Assembly: GCA_051877575.1 (NCBI GenBank)
Contig: JBJEJA010000052.1
Coordinates: forward strand, 10,096 to 74,095
Reading direction: 5' to 3'
Origin: UBA2882 sp051877575
GTDB lineage: Bacteria; Bacillota; Clostridia; Lachnospirales; Lachnospiraceae
Length of the DNA: 64,000 nucleotides
The notes under the pieces are model-generated. The model was not told where the DNA came from, made no database searches, and saw only the letters and a program-made list of their open reading frames with translations. Below are positions 7,785 through 16,679 of this stretch, in pieces (positions within the stretch are counted from its first letter, which is position 1; the number at the start of each line of letters is the position of its first letter). The position numbers and the translations under genes were made by a program.

Positions 7785-8003
7785 GTGAACAGGACAAATA
7801 AAAAGAAGGTACAGAAGAAGATCAGGTCTGATCTGTGCCGATCGCTGAAACAAGGGACATTGTTGTATATGGACGGCAAGCTTGCCGCTCCGTCGCATAT
7901 CAGTGATAAGATGGTGCGTGAAGGCGGAGGCTACATGGCCGATTATGTCACGGATGAGACCGGATATGTTCGGGAAATCCATTACGACAAAATCACAATT
8001 TGA
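7785..8003 (+). CDS. Conserved small hypothetical protein (72 aa)
   Basis: Starts with GTG, supported by an AGGAGGTG ribosome-binding site seven bases upstream. The N-terminus is strongly basic (MNRTNKKKVQKKIRSD). A short compact part follows with the motif LLYMDGKLAAPSHIS and an acidic-aromatic end (GGGYMADYVTDETGYVREIHYDK). No membrane segment, Cys cluster or recognisable fold. Function unknown. It may be the coding product of the long transcript starting near 7404. Confidence 0.7.
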   Translation: MNRTNKKKVQKKIRSDLCRSLKQGTLLYMDGKLAAPSHISDKMVREGGGYMADYVTDETGYVREIHYDKITI

Positions 8004-8162
8004 ATCTGTCAAAAAAGCCGGCACGATGCTTAACGGGTTATATTGCAGTCAGGTCCTTCTATGCTGATCAGTGTATTGCCTCGGGCAATGGGTTAGGGGA
8101 GTTTAAGCATTGTGCATACAGCGATTTTTTGATATAATCATTACAAATTGGAGGATATGCAA

Positions 8163-9839
8163 ATGAAGAAAAAATTAATCCCTGTAGCGGTAGCTGTCGG
8201 ACTGATTGTAGTTGTTGTATTGATCGGGCTTTTAACGAATGTTTTGGAAAAGTATTCCTATTCCCGGGAAAAAGCGGATTTGTATGCGTATTTTGGCATA
8301 ACAGGCGGGGAGGAGACCGCCGTTATTTTAAATGATGAAATTGTAGAAACAGATGCCCTTTATCGGGAAGGGCAGTGTTATCTTCCGATAAATTTTGTGA
8401 ATGAAAATATCAACAACCACTTCTATTATGATATGACGGAAGGGTTGGTTTTATTTACGACAGATTATGATAAGGTGGTAACTGCGGTAGGAAGTACGGA
8501 CTATACGATGGGAGATACTTTTTCTTCCGAGGCGTATGTTCTGACGGTTGCGGCCAATGATACGGTTTATCTCTCAGCGGATTTTCTCAGAAAATTCTGC
8601 AATTTTTCTTATGAGTATTTTCCGGATCCGAGCCGTGTGAAGCTGACAACTGTCTGGGAAACGGAAACATACGCACAGATTAAAAAGGATACGCAGGTCA
8701 GAATTTTGGGCGGGGTCAAGAGCGAGATCCTGACGGAAATAGAAAAGGGCTCAAGTGTGGAAATCCTGGAAGAGATGGAAACATGGAGCAAGGTAAAAAC
8801 CAATGACGGATTCATCGGTTATGTGGAGAACAAGCGACTGGAAAACGAGACGGAAGTTACGCCCCAGCCGGTAAATGATGTGCCTGTGCCCGAGTATGTT
8901 TCCATAAAAAGGGATGGCAAGATCTGTCTGGTATGGAATATGGTGACAAATTCCGAGGCCAATGCTCTTGCAGAGAATTTGTTGACAAACACGCAGGGTG
9001 TAAACGTAATCTCACCCACGTGGTTTGCATTAAGTGATAATGAGGGAAATTTTACTTCTCTGGCGGATGCCTCTTATGTGGAGAGTATGCATGCAAAGGG
9101 GATTGAAGTGTGGGCGCTGATCGATAACTTTACAAACAATGTAAATACGGCGGAAGTGCTGAATGCAACATCCCACAGAGAGAATCTGATCAATCAGCTG
9201 ATCAATACGGTACAGGCATACGGAATAGACGGTATCAATGTGGATTTTGAGTATGTGACGCAGGAGGCATCCGACGGATATATCCAGTTTTTGAGAGAAC
9301 TTTCCATTGAATGCCGTAAAAACGGGATTGTATTATCGGCGGATAACAGTCATCTGGTTAATTATGACCGGGCAAAACAGGGAGAGGTTGTGGATTATGT
9401 GATCATCATGGGTTATGATGAACATGTTGCGGCTTCCGACGGACCGGGCTCCGTGGCTTCCATCGAATTTGTGCAGAAGGGTATCGAAAAAACACTTGCA
9501 CTGGTGCCTGAAGAGAAAGTGATAAACGGTATCCCGTTCTATACCAGACTTTGGACCACCACGGGAGAAATCGGTAATACTGCTTACGGCATGCAGGAAA
9601 TAGAAAATTATCTGGCGCAAAGGGGAATACAACCGGTTTGGGACGAGACCGTCTGCCAGTATGTTGCCGAATTTACCATGGATGATGTGGGATATGCCGT
9701 ATGGCTGGAAGAAAAAGAATCTTTGGCCGTAAAGCTGAATGTAATGAATAATTATAATCTGGCCGGTGTCGCATGTTGGAGACTTGGTCAGGAAAAGGCG
9801 GATGTCTGGGAAGCAATTGCCGGATATGTCCGGCAATAA
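8163..9839 (+). CDS. Membrane-anchored SH3 / glycoside hydrolase family 18 protein
   Basis: 558 residues from ATG 8163, chosen because GGAGG ends eight bases upstream; in-frame TTG 8148 and ATG 8157 are less well placed. The order is: one N-terminal membrane segment (about residues 5-25), a copper-amine-oxidase-N-like domain, a bacterial SH3 domain (about 170-230), and a GH18 barrel (about 240-555). The barrel has the catalytic signature DGINVDFE, with Glu 363 as the likely acid. GH18 proteins of this YaaH/SleL type cleave N-acetylglucosaminyl bonds in spore cortex or cell wall. It is followed by a CwlD-like amidase gene. Role in spores or in vegetative wall turnover cannot be told apart from sequence. 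Confidence 0.88.
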   Translation: MKKKLIPVAVAVGLIVVVVLIGLLTNVLEKYSYSREKADLYAYFGITGGEETAVILNDEIVETDALYREGQCYLPINFVNENINNHFYYDMTEGLVLFTTDYDKVVTAVGSTDYTMGDTFSSEAYVLTVAANDTVYLSADFLRKFCNFSYEYFPDPSRVKLTTVWETETYAQIKKDTQVRILGGVKSEILTEIEKGSSVEILEEMETWSKVKTNDGFIGYVENKRLENETEVTPQPVNDVPVPEYVSIKRDGKICLVWNMVTNSEANALAENLLTNTQGVNVISPTWFALSDNEGNFTSLADASYVESMHAKGIEVWALIDNFTNNVNTAEVLNATSHRENLINQLINTVQAYGIDGINVDFEYVTQEASDGYIQFLRELSIECRKNGIVLSADNSHLVNYDRAKQGEVVDYVIIMGYDEHVAASDGPGSVASIEFVQKGIEKTLALVPEEKVINGIPFYTRLWTTTGEIGNTAYGMQEIENYLAQRGIQPVWDETVCQYVAEFTMDDVGYAVWLEEKESLAVKLNVMNNYNLAGVACWRLGQEKADVWEAIAGYVRQ

Positions 9840-9853
9840 TTTGTACGATCGGG

Positions 9854-9905
9854 AAGGTTTTTGTCGTCTCCGCATACTTGAGCGGAAGATTGGCAAAAAC
9901 CTTTT
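9854..9905 (+). terminator. Terminator-like hairpin after the GH18 gene
   Basis: AAGGTTTTTG (9854-9863) pairs with CAAAAACCTT (9894-9903), with an inner CCGC/GCGG stem, and a short T-run follows. Its T-tract is weak, so some readthrough into the next gene is possible. Confidence 0.6.
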
Positions 9906-9947
9906 CATACTTTGAGATGCACCCACATATAATATGATAAGGTTTTT

Positions 9948-10649
9948 GTGGCGGTGCAGGATATGGGAAAGAAAGCAGTCGCTCTTATGATGTCGGTTTT
10001 TTTATTGGCAGCCATGTACTTTCTGGCAAAAGAGGCGGCAATGTATACCATGTCACAGCAGGCAGAAAAAAAGAATGTTGTTGTCATTGATGTGGGGCAC
10101 GGAGGAAATGATCCCGGCAAAGTCGGAGTAAATCAGATTCTGGAGAAAGATGTTAATCTCCAGGTGGCTTTGAAATTGGAGAAATTTTTACAACAGTCCG
10201 ATCTGGTCGTGATTCTGACGAGAAGAGAAGATGTGGGATTGTATGACGAAGACGCTGCCAACAAAAAAGTGCAGGATATGAGAAGGCGGATAGAAATGAT
10301 AGAAGAAGCGGATGCCGATCTGGTTGTCAGTATTCATCAAAACAGCTACCGGGATGCTTCTGTGCGGGGACCGCAATGCTTTTTTTATCGGGATTCGGAA
10401 GAGGGGCAGCGGATTGCGCTGATTTTGCAGGAGCAGCTGAATAATGGGTTGGAAGTGGAACGCCCCAGAGAAGCAAAAGCCAATGACAGTTATTATATGT
10501 TGAAAAAGTCGACAGTGCCTACCGTGATAGCCGAGTGCGGTTTTTTGTCTAACCAGGAAGAAGCGTTGCTTCTGAACGATGAGACTTATCAGGAAAAATT
10601 GGCATGGAATCTTTATTTGGGGATTTTAAAGTATTTTAATACGGATTAA
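9948..10649 (+). CDS. N-acetylmuramoyl-L-alanine amidase, CwlD-like
   Basis: 233 residues. An N-terminal membrane anchor or uncleaved signal (about residues 8-28) is followed by a single Amidase_3 domain. Zinc and catalytic residues are visible: DVGHGGNDPG (His), the EKDVNLQVA Glu, SIHQNS (His), and the late Glu in IAECGFLSN. CwlD removes side peptides from peptidoglycan and is needed to form muramic lactam in spore cortex; related amidases act in ordinary walls. The start is uncertain: GTG 9948 has no good ribosome-binding site, and ATG 9963 would give 228 residues with the anchor intact. Confidence 0.9.
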   Translation: MAVQDMGKKAVALMMSVFLLAAMYFLAKEAAMYTMSQQAEKKNVVVIDVGHGGNDPGKVGVNQILEKDVNLQVALKLEKFLQQSDLVVILTRREDVGLYDEDAANKKVQDMRRRIEMIEEADADLVVSIHQNSYRDASVRGPQCFFYRDSEEGQRIALILQEQLNNGLEVERPREAKANDSYYMLKKSTVPTVIAECGFLSNQEEALLLNDETYQEKLAWNLYLGILKYFNTD

Positions 10650-10684
10650 ATTATGGTATACTATGCTGATTGGAGATGATTGGC

Positions 10685-11734
10685 ATGGATACAAAGTGGC
10701 AGAAGATTTCCGGAGAATGTATGGATGAAGATGTTTTGAAGGAAGCGGGCAGGATCGTGAGAAACGGCGGTCTTGTGGCGTTCCCAACGGAAACGGTGTA
10801 TGGTTTGGGCGGAGATGCGCTGAATCCGGATTCTTCCAGAAAGATATATGCGGCAAAAGGGAGACCTTCGGATAATCCTTTGATCGTGCATATTGCAGAC
10901 ATGGAAGACCTGCCCCGGCTTGTATCTTATATTCCGGATGCGGCCAGGGTACTGGCAGAACATTTCTGGCCCGGTCCTTTAACAATGATCTTTCAAAAAA
11001 GTAATATTGTTCCTTATGAAACGACGGGCGGTCTGGATACGGTTGCGGTAAGATTTCCGTCAAACCCGACGGCACAGAAATTTATAAAAGAGGCGGGCGG
11101 CTATGTGGCGGCGCCCAGTGCAAATACATCGGGAAGACCGTCTCCCACAAAGGGAAAACATGTATATGAGGACCTGAACGGAAAGATAGATATGCTGCTT
11201 GACGGCGGTGATTGTGACATCGGTCTTGAATCTACGATTGTAGATCTGACGGAGGACATTCCGGTTATTCTGCGTCCCGGCTATATCACGGAAGAGATGC
11301 TTTCGGAAGTGTTGGAAAGGGTCGATACAGACCGGACGATATTGAGCGCGGCTTCGGGGATTGCACCAAAGGCACCGGGAATGAAATATCGCCATTATGC
11401 GCCTCATGGAGATCTGGTAATTGTGAAAGGGGAAACGGACAGTGTTATTTCCTATGTGAATAAGCAGATTGAGAAGGATTTGCAGGAGCACAGGAAGGTG
11501 GGCGTTATTGCAACGGATGAAACGATAGATGCCTATGGGAAATGTGTGAAGAAAAGTGTCGGGAAGCGTTCCGATGAGGCGTCCATTGCAAGGCGGCTTT
11601 ATGAAATCCTGCGGGAATTTGACCGGGAGGCGGTTGAGGACATTTATGCGGAGGCCTTTGAAAGTACCGGTATGGGACAAGCCATTATGAACAGAATGCT
11701 AAAAGCTGCCGGACATAAAGTAATAGAAGTATAA
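10685..11734 (+). CDS. L-threonylcarbamoyladenylate synthase (TsaC/Sua5 family)
   Basis: 349 residues from ATG 10685 (GGAG nine bases upstream); TTG 10670 and ATG 10676 are in frame. The YrdC domain shows the hallmark FPTETVYGLGGDA, the KGRPSDNPL loop and the SANTSGRPSPT motif. A C-terminal Sua5 domain follows (about 230-349), making this the long Sua5 form rather than short TsaC. It makes threonylcarbamoyl-AMP from threonine, bicarbonate and ATP for the t6A37 modification of ANN-decoding tRNAs. It heads a run with rpiB, upp and a dCMP deaminase gene. Confidence 0.93.
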   Translation: MDTKWQKISGECMDEDVLKEAGRIVRNGGLVAFPTETVYGLGGDALNPDSSRKIYAAKGRPSDNPLIVHIADMEDLPRLVSYIPDAARVLAEHFWPGPLTMIFQKSNIVPYETTGGLDTVAVRFPSNPTAQKFIKEAGGYVAAPSANTSGRPSPTKGKHVYEDLNGKIDMLLDGGDCDIGLESTIVDLTEDIPVILRPGYITEEMLSEVLERVDTDRTILSAASGIAPKAPGMKYRHYAPHGDLVIVKGETDSVISYVNKQIEKDLQEHRKVGVIATDETIDAYGKCVKKSVGKRSDEASIARRLYEILREFDREAVEDIYAEAFESTGMGQAIMNRMLKAAGHKVIEV

Positions 11735-11769
11735 TCGGAAAAGAAACAGATTGATAAGGAGGAAATGAT

Positions 11770-12198
11770 ATGGTAGCAATCGGAAGCGATCATGGCGGAT
11801 TTGATTTAAAAGAGCTGATTATTAAACATCTGGAGGAGCAGGGCGTAGATGTAAACGATATGGGATGTTATGATAAAAACTCCTGCGATTATCCCGTTTA
11901 CGGAAAAGCCGTGGCGCAGGCTGTTGCGGACGGAAGCTGTGATAAGGGAATTGTTATCTGTACAACCGGGATCGGTATTTCCATTACGGCAAATAAGGTA
12001 AAAGGAATTCGTGCGGCGCTATGCGCGGATACTCTTTCGGCAAAGCTGACAAGACTTCATAATGATGCCAATGTACTGGCTATGGGAGCGGGAATTGTGG
12101 GACCCAATCTGGCTATGGAAATTGTAGACACTTTTTTAAATACGGAATTTTCCGGCGAAGAACGGCATCAGAGAAGAATTGATGCCATCGAGGCATAG
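11770..12198 (+). CDS. rpiB: Ribose-5-phosphate isomerase B
   Basis: 142 residues of the RpiB/LacAB family. It starts with the MVAIGSDHGGFDLKE motif, and the active-site Cys lies in the IVICTTGIGIS phosphate-binding loop. It interconverts ribose-5-phosphate and ribulose-5-phosphate in the cytoplasm. The ribosome-binding site is AAGGAGG. It sits directly upstream of upp, linking ribose-phosphate and pyrimidine salvage. Confidence 0.93.
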   Translation: MVAIGSDHGGFDLKELIIKHLEEQGVDVNDMGCYDKNSCDYPVYGKAVAQAVADGSCDKGIVICTTGIGISITANKVKGIRAALCADTLSAKLTRLHNDANVLAMGAGIVGPNLAMEIVDTFLNTEFSGEERHQRRIDAIEA

Positions 12199-12229
12199 AA
12201 AAAATAAAAAATGTACGGGAGGAAAAAAG

Positions 12230-12859
12230 ATGGGTAAGGTAGTAATTATGGATCATCCCCTGATCCAGCACAAAATCGGTTATATCAGAAGGATTGATAC
12301 GGGAACAAAAGATTTTCGCCAGACGATCAGCGAGATTGCCATGTTGATCTGTTATGAGGCGACGCGGGAACTGCCGCTTGCGGATGTGGAAATTGAGACA
12401 CCTATCTGTAAAACAACGGTAAAAGAATTAAAAGGAAAGAAAATGGCTGTTGTGCCGATCCTGAGGGCAGGGCTTGGCATGGTTGACGGAATGCTGAATT
12501 TGATTCCGGCTGCAAAGGTAGGACATATCGGACTCTATCGGGATCCGGTAACGGTAAAACCGGTAGAATATTATTGCAAGCTTCCCGCCGACTGCTCCGA
12601 AAGAGAGGTATTTGTTGTTGATCCCATGCTGGCAACGGGAGGCTCTTCTGTGGCAGCCATTCAGATGTTAAAGGACAAAGGGTGTAAAAACATTCATTTT
12701 ATGTGCATTATTGCCGCGCCCGAAGGGGTAAAAGCGATGCAGGAAGCGCATCCGGATGTAGATATTTATATCGGGGCATTGGATGAGAAATTGAATGAAC
12801 ATAGTTATATTGTTCCCGGTCTCGGAGATGCGGGAGATAGAATCTTCGGAACAAAATAG
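12230..12859 (+). CDS. upp: Uracil phosphoribosyltransferase
   Basis: 209 residues from ATG 12230, chosen for its GGGAGG ribosome-binding site. It has the UPRTase features VPILRAGLGMVDG, VVDPMLATGGS (the PRPP loop) and the C-terminal GLGDAGDRIFGT uracil-binding end. It makes UMP from uracil and PRPP. Seventeen bases separate it from the dCMP deaminase-like gene, so the salvage genes are likely cotranscribed. Confidence 0.95.
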   Translation: MGKVVIMDHPLIQHKIGYIRRIDTGTKDFRQTISEIAMLICYEATRELPLADVEIETPICKTTVKELKGKKMAVVPILRAGLGMVDGMLNLIPAAKVGHIGLYRDPVTVKPVEYYCKLPADCSEREVFVVDPMLATGGSSVAAIQMLKDKGCKNIHFMCIIAAPEGVKAMQEAHPDVDIYIGALDEKLNEHSYIVPGLGDAGDRIFGTK

Positions 12860-12875
12860 GAGACAATGGAGTATT

Positions 12876-13361
12876 ATGGCAGGACAAAGAAAAGACTATA
12901 TATCCTGGGATGAGTATTTTATGGGGGTATCCATGTTGTCGGGGATGCGTTCCAAAGACCCCAATACTCAGGTGGGAGCCTGTATTGTCGGGAGTGATCA
13001 CAGGATTTTATCAATGGGATACAACGGTTTTCCCAACGGATGCCCGGATGATCTGTTTCCGTGGGCAAGAGAAGGTGACGAACTGAATACCAAATATCCT
13101 TTTGTGACACACAGCGAGCTGAATGCAATTTTGAATTACAGAGGCGGCAGCCTGGAAGGAACCACTTTATACGTGTCATTGTTTCCCTGTAATGAGTGTG
13201 CAAAAGCAATTATTCAGGCCGGGATCAAGACGGTCGTTTATGCTTTGGACAAGTATAAGGACCAGCCATCGGTCATTGCGTCCAAAAAGATGTTTGATGC
13301 TGCAGGTGTTGTTTATTACCAGTATGAGCATACGGGTAAAACAATAGAGTTGAATCTGTAG
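12876..13361 (+). CDS. Deoxycytidylate deaminase family protein (ComEB-like)
   Basis: 161 residues from ATG 12876. The zinc-dependent deaminase motifs are an HSE box (FVTHSELNAI, where most family members have HAE) and PCNECAK. NGFPNGCPDD is the typical substrate loop. Family members deaminate dCMP to dUMP, the precursor for thymidylate. The Ser in HSE is an unusual but tolerated change; zinc ligands His and both Cys are intact. ORF sequence upstream of ATG 12876 overlaps upp and is not used. Confidence 0.88.
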   Translation: MAGQRKDYISWDEYFMGVSMLSGMRSKDPNTQVGACIVGSDHRILSMGYNGFPNGCPDDLFPWAREGDELNTKYPFVTHSELNAILNYRGGSLEGTTLYVSLFPCNECAKAIIQAGIKTVVYALDKYKDQPSVIASKKMFDAAGVVYYQYEHTGKTIELNL

Positions 13362-13379
13362 GAAAACTGAGGTGTGAAA

Positions 13380-14540
13380 ATGAAAGAGTCGATGCGGACC
13401 GTTTCGGCATCCGTAATAGCATCCGCAATAGCAATCGTATTGTTTTTGGGCTCAACAATGGATATTCTGGCATCTACATACGGACAGCTGCAGGAAGCGC
13501 AGAATGACAAACAGGAAGCGGAGAACGGAATCGATCATACGCAGGAAGATTTAAAAGATTTGAATACGGAAAGAGCGGATCTTCAGACATATTTGGATCA
13601 GCTAAACGGAGAACTGGCACAAGCCAGCGGGGAGTTGGCCGATATAGAAGGGCTGATCAGTGAAAAAGAGCAGAAGATTCTGGAGACACAGAGCGAGCTG
13701 GAGAAAGCAAAACAGGCAGAAGCAGAGCAATATGCGGCGATGAAGGAACGGATCCAGTTTATGTATGAGCGGGGAGAAGTCGCTTATATGGAGCTTTTCT
13801 TTTCGGCGGAAAGTTTTGCGGATTTTCTGAATAAGTCGGAATATGTGGAAAGCGTGTCGGAATATGACAGAAGAATGCTGGAAAACTACATTGAGCTGCA
13901 GGAGAAAATCCGAAAGGACGAACAGGCACTGGTGGATGAAAGGGCAGCGCTGGATGTACTGAAAGCCGATGCCCAGGCGAAGCAGGACGAGGTATCGGGG
14001 TTGGTGCAGGAAACAAGTGCCAATATGGCAGATTATGAGGAGCAGATATCGGCAAAAGAGCAGGAACTGCTGGAATATGAGAAACAATTGGAAGAAAGTG
14101 AAAATGATATTGCGACTTTACAGGCAAAGCTGGAAGAGGAAAACAGACTGACACAGCAGGCGGCGCTGGCAGGTTTTTCCGATCTATCCAGTATCAGCTT
14201 TGCGGCGGGAGATATTGATCTGCTGGCAGCCATTATTGAATGCGAGGCGGGAGGAGAATCTTATACCGGTAAAGTTGCGGTCGGAAATGTCGTTATGAAC
14301 CGTGTGAAGAGCTCTGTATTCCCCAATACGGTATTGGAGGTTATTTATCAGAACAGACAGTTTTCACCGGTGGGAAGCGGACGTTTTGCCATAGTGCTGG
14401 CAAGGGGAGCCAATGAAACCTGCTATCAGGCGGCAAGAGATGCCATGGCCGGGGCGGCTCCGGTAGGGAATTGTCTCTTTTTCAGGACGCCGATACCGGG
14501 ATTGACCGGCATCCAGATCGGAGGACATATTTTCTATTAA
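13380..14540 (+). CDS. Secreted coiled-coil cell wall hydrolase with C-terminal SleB (Hydrolase_2) domain
   Basis: 386 residues from ATG 13380 (GAGG seven bases upstream; an in-frame GTG at 13374 is too close). A signal peptide (about residues 8-32) precedes a long coiled coil (about 35-265) like that of PcsB/CwlO-type hydrolases, with the MYERGEVAYMELFF block. The C-terminal SleB-type transglycosylase domain contains the AAIIECEAGGESYTGKVAVG motif with its catalytic Glu. The combination suggests a coiled-coil-regulated muralytic enzyme at the envelope. It is the third spore-lytic-type hydrolase within 6 kb. Confidence 0.87.
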   Translation: MKESMRTVSASVIASAIAIVLFLGSTMDILASTYGQLQEAQNDKQEAENGIDHTQEDLKDLNTERADLQTYLDQLNGELAQASGELADIEGLISEKEQKILETQSELEKAKQAEAEQYAAMKERIQFMYERGEVAYMELFFSAESFADFLNKSEYVESVSEYDRRMLENYIELQEKIRKDEQALVDERAALDVLKADAQAKQDEVSGLVQETSANMADYEEQISAKEQELLEYEKQLEESENDIATLQAKLEEENRLTQQAALAGFSDLSSISFAAGDIDLLAAIIECEAGGESYTGKVAVGNVVMNRVKSSVFPNTVLEVIYQNRQFSPVGSGRFAIVLARGANETCYQAARDAMAGAAPVGNCLFFRTPIPGLTGIQIGGHIFY

Positions 14541-14549
14541 AACTTTCTG

Positions 14550-15062
14550 TTAAAACGCAGATTCGTATTGCTCCAGATATTGCTGGTATTTGGAAAACTC
14601 ACCGGAGTATATCAGGTTTAAAAGAACACTCAGACGGTTTAGGGCTGCCTTTAAAAGCTCTATGCTGAGAGAACCGTTTTCGAAAGCGATGGTAAGTTCG
14701 TCCAGGTCTACGACTTTGACAAAACCATCCGGATAGATGATGACATCGGCCAGGAGATCGGTGGATATAAAATCTTTTGCTGTTGTACCGGCGGAGGAGC
14801 CGGACATCGGATAATCGACATCGATAATATCGCAGTACCAATACAGGAGTTCACCGTTTTCGCGGTAAAACTTACTGATTTTAAAGCCTTTATCCCAAAA
14901 ATAACAGGAATAGCCGTGGTGAAGTTCCTTTTTGGGTTTCAGGGCATGCCATTTGGTAACCAGGATACAGTCTTCGGTTGAAAAATGGAGGATTTCATCA
15001 TCCTTCAGGCAGATGCACTCTTCCGGTATCAGACGTTTTCGAAACAAAACGGGATTTGTCAT
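14550..15062 (-). CDS. DUF402 domain protein (possible nucleoside di-/triphosphatase)
   Basis: 170 residues matching the DUF402 barrel: an YCDIIDVDYP strand with clustered Asp, then LADVIIYPDGFVKVVDLDEL. This family includes FomD and Staphylococcus nucleoside tri-/diphosphate phosphatases, in which such acidic residues bind divalent metal. Convergent with the SleB-domain gene (10-base gap), divergent from the ATP synthase operon. Substrate cannot be read from sequence. Confidence 0.78.
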   Translation of the reverse strand: MTNPVLFRKRLIPEECICLKDDEILHFSTEDCILVTKWHALKPKKELHHGYSCYFWDKGFKISKFYRENGELLYWYCDIIDVDYPMSGSSAGTTAKDFISTDLLADVIIYPDGFVKVVDLDELTIAFENGSLSIELLKAALNRLSVLLNLIYSGEFSKYQQYLEQYESAF

Positions 15063-15103
15063 GGCAAATTCCTTTCTTTTTTTAACGGTAATTATTTTTA
15101 TAA

Positions 15104-15132
15104 ATACTACACTTTCGTAAAGTAAAAGTCAA
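15104..15132 (-). promoter_or_regulatory. Promoter of the DUF402 gene
   Basis: Minus strand -35 TTGACT (15132-15127), 17-base spacer, -10 TAGTAT (15109-15104). Confidence 0.55.
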
Positions 15133-15188
15133 CGAAAATGCCAAGTGTTTTTTTGTGTAAAATTTATGGTAATTTTATAAGTATTAAG

Positions 15189-15217
15189 TGGACACAAACC
15201 GGAAAAATTAGTATAAT
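15189..15217 (+). promoter_or_regulatory. Promoter of the ATP synthase operon
   Basis: -35 TGGACA (15189-15194), 17-base spacer, perfect -10 TATAAT (15212-15217). The leader to the first ATG is about 70 bases. No other convincing promoter was seen inside the operon. Confidence 0.7.
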
Positions 15218-15295
15218 AAATATTGCATTTGCGGATAAAATAGAAGAGTTTTCATATTGGGAAGGAACAAAGAAAGAAAAGGGGCGTTATATATT

Positions 15296-15544
15296 ATGAA
15301 ATACAACAGGAATGTATATCGTTCTCTTGTGATGATAACCCAGTTTGGATTGAACATGCTGGTTCCCATAATGATTTGTACATTTGTGGGAAACTTCATG
15401 GACAAAAAACTGGGTACTTCTTTTTTTGTCATCATTTTCTTTTTTGTGGGAGCTTTAGCCGGCTTTCGGAATGTGTTTATTTTTGCCAAAAAGATTTATG
15501 AAGATAAGGAGAGTCCGGATGAGAAAACTAAGAGACATAAATGA
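15296..15544 (+). CDS. atpZ: AtpZ/AtpI-like small membrane protein of the ATP synthase operon
   Basis: 82 residues from ATG 15296; an in-frame TTG at 15257 would add 13 residues. Two membrane segments with the ATPase_gene1 features (QFGLNMLVPIMICTFVGNFMD and an AGFRNVF end). In other bacteria this family helps assemble the c-ring or transports Mg2+/Ca2+. First gene of the operon; its end overlaps the next gene by 26 bases, indicating translational coupling. Confidence 0.82.
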   Translation: MKYNRNVYRSLVMITQFGLNMLVPIMICTFVGNFMDKKLGTSFFVIIFFFVGALAGFRNVFIFAKKIYEDKESPDEKTKRHK

Positions 15545-15905
15545 TTCTTTACCGGCTCTGTTTTTGGGAATACTGGCATTCGGTTTTCTTGCGGAAATCA
15601 TTCCCATCTGGTTTGTAGACGATAAAACCGGATATACGGTAGGACTTCTGGCCGGTATTGCGACGGCGTTGTTTGCCGCGTGGCATATGGCATGGACATT
15701 GGACAAGGCCTTCGGACTTGATGAGGGAACGGCTACAAAGCAGATGCAGAAAAACAGCGCACTGCGGTATGGAGTGCAGCTGATCGTTCTCGGGGTATTG
15801 ATGATTACGGGAATTGGAAATCCCTTATCGGCAATTCTGGGGATGATAGGATTGAAAGTATCGGCGTATCTGGCGCCGTTTACTGATAAATTATTTAGGA
15901 GGTGA
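15519..15905 (+). CDS. atpI: ATP synthase subunit I (AtpI)
   Basis: 128 residues from ATG 15519, chosen because AAGGAGAG lies just upstream. The protein has four predicted membrane segments (for example ALFLGILAFGFLAEIIPIWF and VGLLAGIATALFAAWHMAW), matching the ATP-synt_I family. AtpI is an assembly chaperone for the c-ring. The gene lies between atpZ and atpB, as expected. Confidence 0.8.
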   Translation: MRKLRDINDSLPALFLGILAFGFLAEIIPIWFVDDKTGYTVGLLAGIATALFAAWHMAWTLDKAFGLDEGTATKQMQKNSALRYGVQLIVLGVLMITGIGNPLSAILGMIGLKVSAYLAPFTDKLFRR

Positions 15906-15909
15906 ATGT

Positions 15910-16629
15910 ATGGGGCAGGGAATTTTGTTATCCGGCGGAGCCGACATTGATTTTATGATCCATGGGATATTTTCCTATGAATTGTTCGGGCAGACGGTCT
16001 GGATAACAACGACGCACGTCTGTGTGCTGATTGTCTTTTTGCTGATTATAGGTTTCTGTCTGGCAGCAAACAGGGCAGTGAAAAAAGCCGACGACGTTCC
16101 CAAGGGGTTCCAGAATGTAGTTGAGCTGGTTGTTGAAAAGTTAGACGGCATGGTGCAGTCCACCATGGGTAAAAACGCGACAAAGTTTGCCAATTATATC
16201 GGCACAATTTTTATTTTCATATTGATCAGCAATATTTCGGGACTGTTTGGTCTGCGTCCGCCTACTGCAGATTACGGAGTAACTCTTGCACTGGGTCTTA
16301 TGACTTTTACTATCATTCATTTTAACAAGTTCAAGCATCAGCACTTAAGCGGTGTGATCAAAGGACTTTGTGACCCGTGGCCTATCTGGGCGCCAATCAA
16401 TATTATCGGTGATATAGCAGTGCCGATTTCGTTGTCACTGCGTTTGTTCGCCAATGTATTGTCAGGCACTGTTATGATGGCACTGGTTTACGGATTGCTT
16501 TCATGGATAGCGACGGCATGGCCGGCTGTTTTGCACGTGTACTTTGACCTGTTTTCGGGTGCAATTCAGACATATGTATTCTGTATGCTGACTATGACCT
16601 ATGTTACAGATGCAATCGGTGAATCATAA
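15910..16629 (+). CDS. atpB: ATP synthase F0 subunit a
   Basis: 239 residues, five to six membrane segments. The essential arginine lies in the SLSLRLFANVLSGTVM helix, which faces the c-ring. Subunit a provides the ion half-channels. Starts five bases after atpI with an AGGAGGTG ribosome-binding site. Confidence 0.95.
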   Translation: MGQGILLSGGADIDFMIHGIFSYELFGQTVWITTTHVCVLIVFLLIIGFCLAANRAVKKADDVPKGFQNVVELVVEKLDGMVQSTMGKNATKFANYIGTIFIFILISNISGLFGLRPPTADYGVTLALGLMTFTIIHFNKFKHQHLSGVIKGLCDPWPIWAPINIIGDIAVPISLSLRLFANVLSGTVMMALVYGLLSWIATAWPAVLHVYFDLFSGAIQTYVFCMLTMTYVTDAIGES

Positions 16630-16679
16630 GGAAAGAAAAGCAAAAGTATATTTGCATATTTTTAAGGAGGAAAATAAAC

